In this document: piece after piece, positions 1-8,655 of the stretch
How positions within the stretch are numbered: position 1 is the stretch's first letter
How the letters are laid out: every line of letters starts with the position of its first letter
Assembly: GCF_024438035.1 (NCBI RefSeq)
Contig: NZ_JANFQF010000008.1
Span: forward strand, 62,001-126,000
Length of the DNA: 64,000 bases
Origin: Rhodococcus tibetensis
GTDB taxonomy: Bacteria; Actinomycetota; Actinomycetes; Mycobacteriales; Mycobacteriaceae
Direction of reading: 5' to 3'
Program-made: the position numbers and the translations under genes
The notes under the pieces: generated by a model
Databases searched by the model: none
The model's input: the letters and a program-made list of their open reading frames with translations, nothing else
What the model was told of the DNA's origin: nothing

Positions 1-308
1 CGAATGTCGTAGCCGCCGTCACGCAACGGGGAGTCGTAGAAGGGCGGCAACCACAGGCAGTCGACACCGAGCCAGGACAGATAATCGAGCTTCGATGTCA
101 GGCCCTCGAGATCGCCCGTGCCGTCTCCGGAAGAATCGTAGAAGGCGCGGACCAGAACCTCGTAGAACACTGCGGTCTTGAACCACTCGTGGTCCACCGT
201 CAGTTCCCGGGCATGGGAGAAATCTTCGGACCGCGCCTCGACTATATGGCCCTCCAGATCGTGTTCCGGCTCGGCATTGACGGAGGGCGACGGTTCTTCC
301 AGGGGCAT
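1..308 (-). CDS. treS: Trehalose synthase TreS, N-terminal fragment (cut by window edge)
   Basis: About 102 residues are visible; the rest lies before position 1. After a 40-residue acidic leader, residues 43-102 show the start of a GH13 (beta/alpha)8 barrel: [15 protein letters not shown], then [24 protein letters not shown] and the beginning of GGYDI. This is the pattern of trehalose synthase (maltose alpha-D-glucosyltransferase), which interconverts maltose and trehalose in the cytoplasm and feeds maltose into the GlgE glucan route. The ATG is preceded by GAGGTG at good spacing. It is transcribed away from the DinB gene. Another GH13 enzyme cannot be excluded from this fragment, but the leader and motif spacing favour TreS. 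Confidence 0.82.
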   Translation of the reverse strand, partial: MPLEEPSPSVNAEPEHDLEGHIVEARSEDFSHARELTVDHEWFKTAVFYEVLVRAFYDSSGDGTGDLEGLTSKLDYLSWLGVDCLWLPPFYDSPLRDGGYDI

Positions 309-499
309 TAGCACCTCGGTATGCGACTCGATCACAGGAACCGCGAAGTTCCTCGGACACTTTCTCGATCGTAGGGCGGGGCAGCCGGACGCGCTCGGAA
401 CGCGTGCGGTGGCGTCCCCCGCTCGGACGTCATCAGATTCCCGGGACTCCGAGGCAAATGCGGACAGAAAATGTCCTCTATCAGCGCGAGACTGGGTTC

Positions 500-1042
500 A
501 TGAACGAGACAACGCACAACGACATTTCCGACGAGCGCAGCCTGCTGTTGCTTCTGCTGGGGCATCAGCGGACGGCTTTCCGCAACGCCTTGTCAGGTCT
601 GACCGAGGAGCAGGCGCGCAGCGTGCCCAGCGCGAGCGAGATGAGTCTGTCTTCTCTCCTCAAACACGTGATCGACGGGGAGGAATCGATGACTGCCCGC
701 ATCCTGGGAACGCCGCGCGCAGCGGAGGACGACCCCGTTGCCGCCTGGATGGCGGCCTGGAACGTGTCCGAGGACGAGACCGTCGACGTACTCCTTGCCC
801 GGCTCGACGACGCCGGGCGAGCGACGGAAGCTGCGGTCGCCACCGAACCCGACCTGGGAAGAAACGTTCACCTACCCGCCGACGTGGCGCAATGGATGGC
901 GACCGGTGTCGTCTTCACCGTCCGCTTCATGCTGGTCCACCAACTCGAGGAGATGGCCCGCCACGCCGGGCACGCCGACATCATCCGCCAGTCCATCGAC
1001 GGTGCGCGGGCGGATAGCCTGGCCGGCACTGCCTGGTCCTGA
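500..1042 (+). CDS. DinB-fold family protein (DinB_2/DUF664 type)
   Basis: This 180-residue protein reads as a four-helix bundle of the DinB/YfiT superfamily. Family members bind a metal through three histidines; in actinobacteria several are mycothiol-dependent transferases. Visible helices include LLLLLLGHQRTAFRNAL near the N-terminus, LLKHVIDGEESM, and a C-terminal stretch with VHQLEEMARHAGHAD. The histidines in LLKH, LVHQ and ARHAGH are candidate metal ligands. I chose the ATG at 500 because the family N-terminus begins just before the first helix and upstream codons encode no recognisable domain. The Shine-Dalgarno is weak. Substrate unknown. Confidence 0.7.
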   Translation: MNETTHNDISDERSLLLLLLGHQRTAFRNALSGLTEEQARSVPSASEMSLSSLLKHVIDGEESMTARILGTPRAAEDDPVAAWMAAWNVSEDETVDVLLARLDDAGRATEAAVATEPDLGRNVHLPADVAQWMATGVVFTVRFMLVHQLEEMARHAGHADIIRQSIDGARADSLAGTAWS

Positions 1043-1121
1043 CGACTCGGCGCCGCTCGGGTAGATTCACCGCTCGGGCGGCGCTGCAGAGCTGCCCGCG
1101 GAACGACGACGAGGAGTTCAG

Positions 1122-1754
1122 GTGGACGGTGTGAGCGGAATGCGGCGCATGTTCGCGGCAGCAACGGTCGGGATTGCGGCGACTATCGGTCTGTCGGGAA
1201 CGGCGTCAGCCCAGCCCGCGACACCGAGAGTCCCCGGACTGGCGGAATTGCGCGCCCAGGCGGACAAGCCCGGTGAGCAGGTCGCAGTTGCGGCGCTGGC
1301 CTCGTCCACGGCGCTTCGGGACGTGGCGGGGACGCACACACCCTTCCTCTACACGGCACCGACAGTGGGCTGCGGAACCGTCGCCCCGGTCACGCTCACC
1401 CTCGCCTCGGGAACCACCGACCCCGTCGCCGCGGACATCAGCTTCCAGGCGCTCTCCGCCTATCCCGGGGTCGTGCAGTCGTCCGGGCTCACCGTCGCGT
1501 GGATCAACACCAACACCGGCGCCAGCGGCATCCTGCCGCTCGACGGCGTCACCGAGGGCGGCTACCCCTCGTTGTCGAAGGTAGTGACCACCGGCCCGGG
1601 CACCGTCGTCGCGTCGATCTTCGGCACCGTCGGCTACACCGGCGCCACCTGCTACGTACTGCCCACCGTCGGGACGTTCCTCGTCCCCGCCCAGGGTCCG
1701 CTTCCCGCTGACGCGGCCGATCAGCCGGCGCCGGCTCCCGCTCCCCCGGCGTAA
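1122..1754 (+). CDS. Secreted protein of unknown function
   Basis: This is a 210-residue exported protein. A GTG start sits 5 nt after GAGGAG. Residues 1-32 form a Sec signal peptide: basic MRRM, a hydrophobic core, then cleavage after TASA-Q. The mature part is Ala/Thr/Val/Pro rich and contains three cysteines (in GCGT and ATCYVLP), suggesting a disulfide, and ends in a Pro/Ala tail. I recognise no catalytic motif. It resembles the small beta-rich exported proteins common in Rhodococcus and Nocardia, without an assigned role. A hairpin at 1790-1820 probably ends the transcript. Confidence 0.65.
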   Translation: MDGVSGMRRMFAAATVGIAATIGLSGTASAQPATPRVPGLAELRAQADKPGEQVAVAALASSTALRDVAGTHTPFLYTAPTVGCGTVAPVTLTLASGTTDPVAADISFQALSAYPGVVQSSGLTVAWINTNTGASGILPLDGVTEGGYPSLSKVVTTGPGTVVASIFGTVGYTGATCYVLPTVGTFLVPAQGPLPADAADQPAPAPAPPA

Positions 1755-1789
1755 TGTCCGGGGGCTCGGCAGGGCCCTTCTCGTCGACG

Positions 1790-1820
1790 AGCCGCGCGGG
1801 TACTACTCGCGCGGCTTTTT
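1790..1820 (+). terminator. Rho-independent-type terminator
   Basis: Arms AGCCGCGCG (1790-1798) and CGCGCGGCT (1808-1816) form a perfect 9-bp stem with a 9-nt loop, followed by a run of Ts (1816-1820). It lies 36 nt after the stop of the secreted-protein gene and overlaps the last codons of the converging helicase gene. On the other strand there is no T-run, so it mainly serves the plus strand. Confidence 0.75.
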
Positions 1821-3566
1821 CCTGCTGTCGCGGTCGCGCTGGAACCTACCGCCCTCACGATCGCCCCGGCCGGGCCTCCCGGACGGCGGGCCGGAGTCGG
1901 GCTGAAGCTGGATCAGCACACCTGAGATCCGGGTGCGCCGCAGCGCCTCGAGTGTTTCCCGCGACAGGTCTGCGGGCAGTTCCACCAGACTGTGATCCGG
2001 CCGGATGCTGATGTGCCCGAAATCGCTGCGCCGCAGCCCGCCCTCGTTGGCGATGGCGCCCACGATCGCTCCCGGCGCAACGCGATGCCGCTTCCCCACC
2101 GCAATGCGGTAGGTGGCAAGTTCCTGACCCTCCGGACCGCGCGACCGGGTGGGCGGGCCGTCATCGAAACGACGTGCCGGACGTTCCCTCGGTTCGCGCG
2201 GTTCCCGCTCGCGACGGGGGGCGGGAGGCGGTTCCGGCGACATCAGGAATGCGTCACCGTCGCGGGACTGCACCGCGAGCGCTGCTGCGATGTCGGCGAG
2301 CGGCACGTCGTGCTCCTGCTCGTAGTCCTCGATCATCTTGCGGAACAACGCGAGGTTGTCGGAACTGAGACTCTCGGTGATGGAGTCGCCGAACTTCGCG
2401 ACGCGCTGTGCGTTGACGTCGTCGACACTCGGAAGCTGCATTTCGGCCAGCGGCTGGCGGGTTGCCTTCTCGATCGCCTTGAGAAGGTGCCGTTCGCGGG
2501 GTGCGACGAACAGCAGAGCCTCGCCGGCACGCCCTGCGCGCCCGGTGCGGCCGATGCGGTGCACGTACGACTCCGTGTCGTGCGGGATGTCGTAGTTGAC
2601 CACGTGCGAGATGCGGTCGACGTCCAGACCGCGCGCAGCGACGTCGGTGGCGACGAGGATGTCGAGGGCACCGCTCTTCAGCTGGCCGATGGTCCGCTCA
2701 CGCTGCGCCTGCACGATGTCGCCGTTGATTGCGGCAGCGGAGAAACCGCGAGCGCGCAAACGTTCGGCGAGGTCTTCCGTGGCCTGTTTGGTGCGCACGA
2801 AGATGATCATGGCCTCGAACGACTCCACCTCGAGGACCCGGGTCAGAGCGTCGAGCTTGCGCTGATGTGCCACCTGCACATACCGCTGCGAGATGTTGGA
2901 CGCGGTGGACGTCTTCGACTTCACCGTGATCTCGATCGGATCGTGCAGGTACTGCTTGGAGATCTTGCGGATCGCACCCGGCATGGTGGCCGAGAACAAC
3001 GCCACCTGCTTCTGTTCCGGGGTATCGGACAGGATGCGTTCGACGTCTTCCTGGAAGCCCATCTTCAGCATCTCGTCGGCCTCGTCGAGGACGAGGTACG
3101 CCAGCTTGGACAGGTCGAGTGTGCCCTTTTCCAGGTGGTCGATGACCCGGCCGGGAGTACCGACGACGACATGGGCGCCGCGGCGCAGCCCGGACAACTG
3201 GACGCCGTAGCTCTGGCCGCCGTAGATGGGCAGAACGTGGAGGCCGGGAATGTGGGTGGCGTACTTGCCGAATGCTTCTGCGACCTGCAGAGCCAGCTCA
3301 CGCGTCGGCGCGAGTACCAGGGCCTGCGGCGACTTCTGGGTGAGGTCGATCCGGGAGATGATCGGAACCGCGAACGCGGCAGTCTTGCCGGTACCGGTCT
3401 GGGCCAGTCCGACGACGTCGTTACCTGCGAGCAGAGGCGGGATGGTGGCTGCCTGGATGGGCGAGGGCGACTCGTAGCCCACATCGGACAGTGCCTTCAA
3501 GACCCGATCATCGATGTCGAGGTCGGCAAAAGTGGGCGGTTCGGGTTCACGTTCGATATCACTCAT
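1803..3566 (-). CDS. deaD: DEAD-box ATP-dependent RNA helicase (DeaD/CsdA type)
   Basis: This 587-residue protein unwinds RNA duplexes in ribosome assembly and mRNA turnover, notably in the cold. Visible motifs: Q motif (about 13-38), Walker A AQTGTGKT (55-62), PTREL, GTPGR, DEAD (161-164), SAT (192-194), and in RecA domain 2 ARGLD and HRIGRTGRAGR. After an Arg/Pro/Glu-rich linker, the C-terminus (about 475-555) shows a DbpA-like RNA-binding fold (RIAVGKRHRVAPGAIVGAI), then a basic Arg/Gly tail typical of DeaD. The ATG at 3566 gives the family N-terminus; upstream in-frame codons run through the divergent promoter. Confidence 0.93.
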   Translation of the reverse strand: MSDIEREPEPPTFADLDIDDRVLKALSDVGYESPSPIQAATIPPLLAGNDVVGLAQTGTGKTAAFAVPIISRIDLTQKSPQALVLAPTRELALQVAEAFGKYATHIPGLHVLPIYGGQSYGVQLSGLRRGAHVVVGTPGRVIDHLEKGTLDLSKLAYLVLDEADEMLKMGFQEDVERILSDTPEQKQVALFSATMPGAIRKISKQYLHDPIEITVKSKTSTASNISQRYVQVAHQRKLDALTRVLEVESFEAMIIFVRTKQATEDLAERLRARGFSAAAINGDIVQAQRERTIGQLKSGALDILVATDVAARGLDVDRISHVVNYDIPHDTESYVHRIGRTGRAGRAGEALLFVAPRERHLLKAIEKATRQPLAEMQLPSVDDVNAQRVAKFGDSITESLSSDNLALFRKMIEDYEQEHDVPLADIAAALAVQSRDGDAFLMSPEPPPAPRREREPREPRERPARRFDDGPPTRSRGPEGQELATYRIAVGKRHRVAPGAIVGAIANEGGLRRSDFGHISIRPDHSLVELPADLSRETLEALRRTRISGVLIQLQPDSGPPSGRPGRGDREGGRFQRDRDSRKKPRE

Positions 3567-3607
3567 TGACCAGCAGTTTAGTGCACGCCTCGACACCGCC
3601 GCGCCAT

Positions 3608-3625
3608 GCCGCGTAAATACGCGGC
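3608..3625. promoter_or_regulatory. 18-bp inverted repeat in the deaD/nitrilase divergent promoter
   Basis: GCCGCGTA-AA-TACGCGGC is a perfect 8-bp inverted repeat around a 2-bp centre, in the 108-bp gap between the divergent helicase and nitrilase starts. Size and place fit an operator for a dimeric regulator. No regulator is adjacent, so its protein is unknown. Confidence 0.45.
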
Positions 3626-3674
3626 CACCGGCACGGGCGACACCCGTGCCCTGTCGTCGCCTAGCGTGGACGCC

Positions 3675-4472
3675 ATGGTCGATGTCGCCGTCATCCAGTT
3701 CGCCCCCGGTCAGGACAAGCAGGAGAATGCGAGCACCCTCCGCCGGCTCGCAACCGAGGCGTCGAGTCGCGGTGCACAGGTGGTCGTCGCCCCGGAGTAT
3801 GCGATGTTCACGGCTCCGCGGACGGATCACAGACTCGTCGAGTCGGCGGAGGGGCTGGACGGGAAATTCGTGACTGCGCTGGCCGAGACGGCCGCCGAAC
3901 TACAGATACATCTGGTGGCCGGCGTCAACGAGTCGCTGCCCGGCGACGACCACATCTCCAACACCCTGGTGGCGCTGGGTCCGACGGGCGACGTCCTCGC
4001 CACCTACCGCAAGCTGCACCTCTACGACGCCTTCGGATACAAGGAATCGGAGGTGATCCGCGCGGGCGGGATCGCGGCCCCCGAGACGTTCGCCGTGGAC
4101 GGTCTCACCTTCGGGATGCAGACCTGCTACGACCTCCGGTTCCCGGAGGTCACCCGCCGCATCGTCGACGCAGGCACCGACGTCCTGCTCCTGCCCGCGC
4201 AGTGGGTTCCGGGACCGCTGAAGGAGGACCATTGGTCGACGCTCGTGCGCGCACGGGCCATCGAGAACACCATCTATGTGGCCGCGGCCGACCAGAGTGC
4301 GCGCACGGGCGCTGGAGCCAGCATGATCGTCGATCCCATGGGAGTGACCGTCGCGGCGCTCGGGGAACGCGTGGGCACGGCGATTGCCACGGTGACCGCG
4401 GAACGGATCACCGAGGTCCGCCGGAAGAATCCCGCACTTGCGCTGCGGCGGTTCACCGTCACCGAGATCTGA
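3675..4472 (+). CDS. Carbon-nitrogen hydrolase (nitrilase superfamily)
   Basis: This 265-residue cytoplasmic enzyme has the full Glu-Lys-Cys triad of the nitrilase superfamily: Glu41 in VVAPEYA, Lys113 in YRKLHLYD, and Cys151 in QTCYDLRFPE. These hydrolyse C-N bonds of amides through a thioester on the cysteine. The C(Y)DLRFPE form and the length match the Nit/omega-amidase-like or deaminated-glutathione-amidase branch rather than true nitrilases. The ATG at 3675 opens the first beta strand (VDVAVIQFAPG); more upstream in-frame starts add no conserved sequence. A purine PRTase-like gene follows 70 bp on. Exact substrate not determinable. Confidence 0.85.
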   Translation: MVDVAVIQFAPGQDKQENASTLRRLATEASSRGAQVVVAPEYAMFTAPRTDHRLVESAEGLDGKFVTALAETAAELQIHLVAGVNESLPGDDHISNTLVALGPTGDVLATYRKLHLYDAFGYKESEVIRAGGIAAPETFAVDGLTFGMQTCYDLRFPEVTRRIVDAGTDVLLLPAQWVPGPLKEDHWSTLVRARAIENTIYVAAADQSARTGAGASMIVDPMGVTVAALGERVGTAIATVTAERITEVRRKNPALALRRFTVTEI

Positions 4473-4542
4473 CCTGTACTTCCCCGCCCGGAAGTGGAGT
4501 AGTTTCGAAGGCGAACCGTTCTTCCCGATTTCGGAGCGTTCG

Positions 4543-5172
4543 ATGCAGTACACCAGTCGGGCGGATGCCGGTCGTCGGCTGGCCGCCTCCCTTGAACATC
4601 TACGCGGAAGCGACCTGGTGGTTCTGGGCCTGCCGCGCGGCGGCGTTCCCGTCGCCTTCGAGGTCGCTGCGGCGCTCGCCGCACCACTCGACGTCGTTCT
4701 CGTACGCAAACTCGGCGTCCCCTGGCAGCCCGAACTCGCTATGGGCGCGATCGGCGAAGGAGACGCCCGAGTTGTCAACGACGACGTCCTCCGTATCGCC
4801 CGGGTCAGCAAGACAGCACTCGCGATGGTCGAGGCGAAGGAACGCAGGGAACTCGAGCGTCGCGCGCAGGTGCTCCGTGGCGGCAGGAACGGCATCCCGA
4901 TCCGAGGACGCACGGCCGTCATCGTCGACGACGGTATGGCTACCGGTGCGACGGCTGCGGTGGCGTGCCAATTCGTGAAGAAGTCAGGGGCGGCGCGCAT
5001 CGTCGTCGCGGTGCCGGTTGCCGCTCCCGAGGCGGTCCGCCGCTTGTGCGTCACGGCCGACGAGGTGGTTTGCCCATACACACCATTCGACCTGGGCGGC
5101 GTGGGCAACGCCTACGACGACTTCCACCAGCTCGCAGACAGCGAGGTCACAGACCTGCTCGCCACCATATGA
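4543..5172 (+). CDS. Phosphoribosyltransferase family protein
   Basis: This 209-residue protein has a type I phosphoribosyltransferase fold. The PRPP-binding loop is at 126-137 (VIVDDGMATGAT), and the N-terminal LGLPRGGVPVA loop plus LVRKLGVPWQPELAMGAI are hallmarks of the stand-alone PRTase subfamily found beside erythromycin-esterase or dienelactone-hydrolase genes in actinobacteria. The usual purine-base specificity motif is not evident, so its acceptor is unknown. The start is the ATG after GGAGCG. It may act as a regulatory or salvage enzyme. Confidence 0.82.
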   Translation: MQYTSRADAGRRLAASLEHLRGSDLVVLGLPRGGVPVAFEVAAALAAPLDVVLVRKLGVPWQPELAMGAIGEGDARVVNDDVLRIARVSKTALAMVEAKERRELERRAQVLRGGRNGIPIRGRTAVIVDDGMATGATAAVACQFVKKSGAARIVVAVPVAAPEAVRRLCVTADEVVCPYTPFDLGGVGNAYDDFHQLADSEVTDLLATI

Positions 5173-5271
5173 CAGTCGTTCTCGAGTAAATCTCAGCCAC
5201 AGTGCAACGTTCGCGCAGTCACGGTCGATACACCGGACAGAGCACAGAACAGACTGCCTTTGGAGGATCTC

Positions 5272-5976
5272 GTGACCGTCTCTGCCGATACCGTCGAAAC
5301 CGTCGTCGCCGCCTGTCGCGACCGGCTCGGTGATCCGTCGGGCTGGGTCACCTCGGATGTCTATCGGCACAGCCTTGCCCTGTGCATCATCGAGTCCGTG
5401 CAATCGAGCGCAGGGCACAGCGAGGTTGCTGTCGTCGACCGTTACCTGGCATACCGCAGGGCTGACGCCGGACGGCCCCTCACCGACGGTGCACGCGATC
5501 TGCTCCGCACATTCGAGGAAGCGGGCAGTTCGGATCAGTGGGCCGGCAAGGTCGGTTCGTACAAGCGCCGCTACACCGCAACGGGTGTGCCGATCGAGGC
5601 ACGTCACATCCAGCAGGCGGCCGAGCGACTGCACCAACTCCGCGTCAACAGCATCGACGACCTTCTCGAGGCCGCTCGTGACGAGGCTGCACTGGAGCAG
5701 ATCCATCAGGCCTGGGTCGACGTGTGCGGTGAGCACAGCGACGTCACCTGGGCGCATTTCCTGATGCTCGCCGGAATCCCCGGTGTACGACCGAACCGGG
5801 TGGCGGAGGTCTTCATCAACGGCGCTCTCGGCATCTCCGAGGCGACGGATGCCGGTGCTGCGGAGGAGATTCTCGAGGCCACGGCTACCGAACTCGGGGT
5901 CGACCCCGACCAGCTCGACTACGCGATCCGGCGGTGGCTGGCAGCCAATTCGCGCCGCCTCGAAGACGTCGCGTAG
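5272..5976 (+). CDS. Conserved helical protein, possible helix-hairpin-helix
   Basis: A 234-residue mostly helical protein that I cannot assign to a named family. GTG at 5272 follows GGAGGAT by 4-5 nt and is preferred over the TTG at 5260, which lies before that Shine-Dalgarno. The segment around 160-185 (FLMLAGIPGVRPNRVAEVF) resembles a helix-hairpin-helix turn (LxGxPGVxP), suggesting a nucleic-acid contact. There is no signal peptide and no membrane span. The C-terminal half is rich in Glu/Ala helices. It stands alone between the PRTase gene and the acyl-CoA ligase gene. Confidence 0.6.
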   Translation: MTVSADTVETVVAACRDRLGDPSGWVTSDVYRHSLALCIIESVQSSAGHSEVAVVDRYLAYRRADAGRPLTDGARDLLRTFEEAGSSDQWAGKVGSYKRRYTATGVPIEARHIQQAAERLHQLRVNSIDDLLEAARDEAALEQIHQAWVDVCGEHSDVTWAHFLMLAGIPGVRPNRVAEVFINGALGISEATDAGAAEEILEATATELGVDPDQLDYAIRRWLAANSRRLEDVA

Positions 5977-6067
5977 CTACCAGTTCACGCGCAGTTACAC
6001 ATATTCTCGCAGGTCAGAAGCAACTTACCCAAAACGGACATCGGCGCTAGTGCGAAACTCGGACAAA

Positions 6068-6083
6068 TGTGATCGAATGCACA
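6068..6083. promoter_or_regulatory. CRP-like binding site upstream of the acyl-CoA ligase
   Basis: TGTGATCGAATGCACA matches the mycobacterial/corynebacterial CRP (Rv3676/GlxR) consensus TGTGA-N6-TCACA at 9 of 10 defined positions. It ends 31 nt before the GTG start at 6115. No promoter elements were firmly placed, so activation versus repression cannot be told. Confidence 0.5.
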
Positions 6084-6114
6084 TCCATCATGTTGTTTCA
6101 GTGGAGGGGTCATA

Positions 6115-7902
6115 GTGCGAGAGTTTTCGGTACCGCAGTCGTTCTCAATTCCGGAGGACGCCTCTATGGCCGACTCGGTCTTCCGTCACGCCGAGGAGGA
6201 TCCGAAGTTCATACCTTTCAAGCGTCCCGGTAACGGCGGCTGGACGGACGTCACCGCCGCTGAGTTCGCGGAGCAGGTCTCTGCTGTCGCGAAGGGTCTC
6301 ATCGCTTCCGGTATCGAACTCGGTGACCGTGTCGCAATCCTGTCCGCGACCCGCTACGAGTGGGTTGTCATCGACTACGCCATCTGGACGGCCGGCGGTT
6401 GCACCGTCGCCATCTACGAGACGTCCGCGCCCGATCAGGCCAAGTGGATCCTCGAGGATTCCGGCACGTCGCTGCTCGTCGTCGAGAACGCCAAACATGC
6501 GCAGGCAATGCAGGTCGTCACCGACGAGGCCGCGGATCTGCGTGAGGTCCTGCAGATCGAATCCGGGGCCATCGACGAGCTGACGAAGCGTGGCGAGAGC
6601 GTCACGGACGAGCAGTTGCACGAACGTCGTCACCAGGTGCGCGCGTCTTCGCCCGCCACCCTCATCTACACGTCGGGCACCACAGGCCGGCCCAAGGGCG
6701 TGCAGTTGACGCACGCCAACTTCTACGCCGAGTCCGCTGCCGTCAAGGTGGCGCTCTCCGACGCGATGTACGCGGGCCGCCGCACCCTGATGTTCCTGCC
6801 GCTCGCGCACGTCTTCGCCCGCGCCATCTCGTTCGGCGCATTCGACGCGAAGGTCACCGTCGCACACACCGCGGACCTGACGACGCTGCTCGACCAGTTC
6901 GCCGCGTTCAAGCCGCACTTCATCCTGTCGGTTCCCCGCGTGTTCGAGAAGGTCTACAACTCGGCGAAGCAGAAGGCGTACGACGGCGGCAAGGGCAGCA
7001 TTTTCGAGAAGGCGTCCGCCACCGCTATCGCGTACAGCGAGGCTCAGGACAAGGGCGGCGCCGGCTTCGGACTCAAGCTCAAGCATGCGCTGTTCGACAA
7101 GCTCGTCTATTCGAAGCTGCGCACCGCGCTGGGTGGCGAATGCGACCGCGCCGTCTCCGGTGGCGCCGCTCTGGGCTCCCGGCTCGGCCACTTCTTCCGC
7201 GGCGTCGGCATTCCGGTGTACGAGGGTTACGGTCTCACCGAGACCAGCGCCGCCATCTCCGTGAACACCACGTCCGCGCAGAAGGTCGGCACGGTCGGCA
7301 AGCCGATCGACGGCCACGCCGCGAAGATCGGGGAAGACGGCGAGCTGCTCGTCAAGGGACCCGTCGTCTTCAGCGGGTACTGGCACAACGACCAGGCCAC
7401 CGCCGACTCGATCCGCGACGGCTGGTTCCACACGGGCGACCTGGGGTCGATCGACGAAAAGGGATTCATCTCGATCACCGGCCGCAAGAAGGAAATCATC
7501 GTCACTGCGGGCGGCAAGAACGTGGCGCCGGCGGTCCTCGAGGACGCTCTGCGCGCTCATCCGCTGATCAGCCAGTGCCTCGTCGTCGGCGACGGTAAGC
7601 CATTCATCGGGGCGCTCATCACCCTCGACGCCGAAACCCTTCCCGGTTGGAAGGAACGTCACGGGCTGGCCGCCGACACCCCGGTGTCCGAACTGGTCAA
7701 GAACCCCGACCTGGTCGCCGAGATCGACGAGGCCGTGGCAGAGGGCAACAAGAAGGTATCCAGCCCGGAGCAGATCAAGAAGTACCGGATCCTGGAGGTC
7801 GACTTCGCGCAGGAGACCGGCGAGCTCACACCCACGCTGAAGCTCAAGCGCAACGTCATCCACAAGGAGCACGGCGCGGCCATCGAGGCCATCTACGCGT
7901 AA
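6115..7902 (+). CDS. Long-chain fatty acid-CoA ligase (FadD15-like)
   Basis: This 595-residue enzyme activates long-chain fatty acids through an acyl-adenylate, then transfers them to CoA. Motifs: P-loop YTSGTTGRPKG (185-195), YEGYGLTE (369-376), HTGDLG, and the hinge GRKKEIIVTAGGKN starting at 456, followed by a full C-terminal lid domain. The length and the weakly basic, helical insertion at about 285-320 fit the FadD15 long-chain type. The GTG start lies 7 nt after GGAGGGG. No other beta-oxidation gene is adjacent. A CRP-like site precedes it and a very strong hairpin follows it. Confidence 0.9.
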   Translation: MREFSVPQSFSIPEDASMADSVFRHAEEDPKFIPFKRPGNGGWTDVTAAEFAEQVSAVAKGLIASGIELGDRVAILSATRYEWVVIDYAIWTAGGCTVAIYETSAPDQAKWILEDSGTSLLVVENAKHAQAMQVVTDEAADLREVLQIESGAIDELTKRGESVTDEQLHERRHQVRASSPATLIYTSGTTGRPKGVQLTHANFYAESAAVKVALSDAMYAGRRTLMFLPLAHVFARAISFGAFDAKVTVAHTADLTTLLDQFAAFKPHFILSVPRVFEKVYNSAKQKAYDGGKGSIFEKASATAIAYSEAQDKGGAGFGLKLKHALFDKLVYSKLRTALGGECDRAVSGGAALGSRLGHFFRGVGIPVYEGYGLTETSAAISVNTTSAQKVGTVGKPIDGHAAKIGEDGELLVKGPVVFSGYWHNDQATADSIRDGWFHTGDLGSIDEKGFISITGRKKEIIVTAGGKNVAPAVLEDALRAHPLISQCLVVGDGKPFIGALITLDAETLPGWKERHGLAADTPVSELVKNPDLVAEIDEAVAEGNKKVSSPEQIKKYRILEVDFAQETGELTPTLKLKRNVIHKEHGAAIEAIYA

Positions 7903-7915
7903 GCGGCTCCGCCGC

Positions 7916-7959
7916 CCGTGAGTGTTCGAGGAGTGCAGAGACTCCTCGAACACTCACGG
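7916..7959. terminator. 19-bp perfect hairpin between convergent genes
   Basis: CCGTGAGTGTTCGAGGAGT (7916-7934) and its exact reverse complement (7941-7959) flank a 6-nt loop, GCAGAG. It starts 14 nt after the ligase stop and runs into the last two codons of the converging hydrolase gene, so it can terminate both. There is no T-run, as is usual for actinobacterial terminators. The length and perfection also fit a dispersed palindromic repeat. Confidence 0.75.
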
Positions 7960-8586
7960 CCGCGCAGCGTCCAGGATGAAGTCGCGGACCACCGCGGTCA
8001 CGGTGGCGTGGACCTTCTCGTGAAGCAGGTCGTGTCCGGCATCGTCGAACTCCCGGAATTCGAGGCCTGTGATCCCCGCCGCCCAGTCCCGGACGGGGTC
8101 GATCGGTGCGATGCGGTCGTCGACGCCGTGAACCGCGAGCAGCGGTATCCCGAGTGACCCCAGCGCGTCCGCCGTCTGCTGCACGGCGGCGGTCTTCGGT
8201 GTCCCGCACAGAATCGCGCACCGGAAACCGGAATCACCGGACGCGAGAAGTTTCAGCGAGACCGCAGCACCGAGCGAATGCCCCATGAGCACGAGCGGAA
8301 CGTCCGGCGCATGCCTGCCGGCGAGGCCGGTGAGGAGCGCGGCGTCCGCCGCCAGATCCGCCACGGATCCCGGATGGTCGCCTTCGGATAATCCGTGACC
8401 GGCCTGGTCGATTCCCCACACCCCGATTCCGGCGGGCGTCAGTCCGCGCGCAAATCGGTGGTAATGACCCGTGTGCTGCCCCATGCCGTGGAGAAACACC
8501 AGCTGGGCGACGGGTCCTCCCACCGCGCTCCAGTGCCGGTAGTGGACTCGTCCGCAGTGGCCGTCGAAGAAGGGCATGGCTGCCAT
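7954..8586 (-). CDS. Alpha/beta hydrolase (monoacylglycerol lipase-like)
   Basis: This 210-residue alpha/beta hydrolase carries the oxyanion loop FLHGMGQHTGHY (32-43), WGIDQAGHGLSEG, nucleophile Ser104 in MGHSLG, Asp156/157 in VHGVDDRIAP and His185 in DDAGHDLLHE. The HGMGEH-like loop and DxxGHGxS motif are typical of monoacylglycerol lipases and lysophospholipases. It is shorter than the usual 270-280 residues, so the cap domain is reduced. ATG 8586 is chosen; ATG 8577 (three codons on) is almost as good. It is divergent from the nuclease-helicase gene, with about 70 bp between the starts. Confidence 0.8.
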   Translation of the reverse strand: MAAMPFFDGHCGRVHYRHWSAVGGPVAQLVFLHGMGQHTGHYHRFARGLTPAGIGVWGIDQAGHGLSEGDHPGSVADLAADAALLTGLAGRHAPDVPLVLMGHSLGAAVSLKLLASGDSGFRCAILCGTPKTAAVQQTADALGSLGIPLLAVHGVDDRIAPIDPVRDWAAGITGLEFREFDDAGHDLLHEKVHATVTAVVRDFILDAARP

Positions 8587-8655
8587 TCTGGGCCTGTCGC
8601 ACCCCGATGGCACAATCGGGCGCGTGAACTCACCGGCAGAACTGGGAACGTAGCT

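Noticed and set aside
1992-3569. A 525-codon open frame antisense to the RNA helicase
   Set aside because: Shadow of deaD; the sense frame carries all DEAD-box motifs.
6145-7953. A 602-codon open frame antisense to the acyl-CoA ligase
   Set aside because: Composition is Arg/Val/Asp-rich shadow sequence, with no domain and no Shine-Dalgarno. The sense strand has every acyl-CoA ligase motif.
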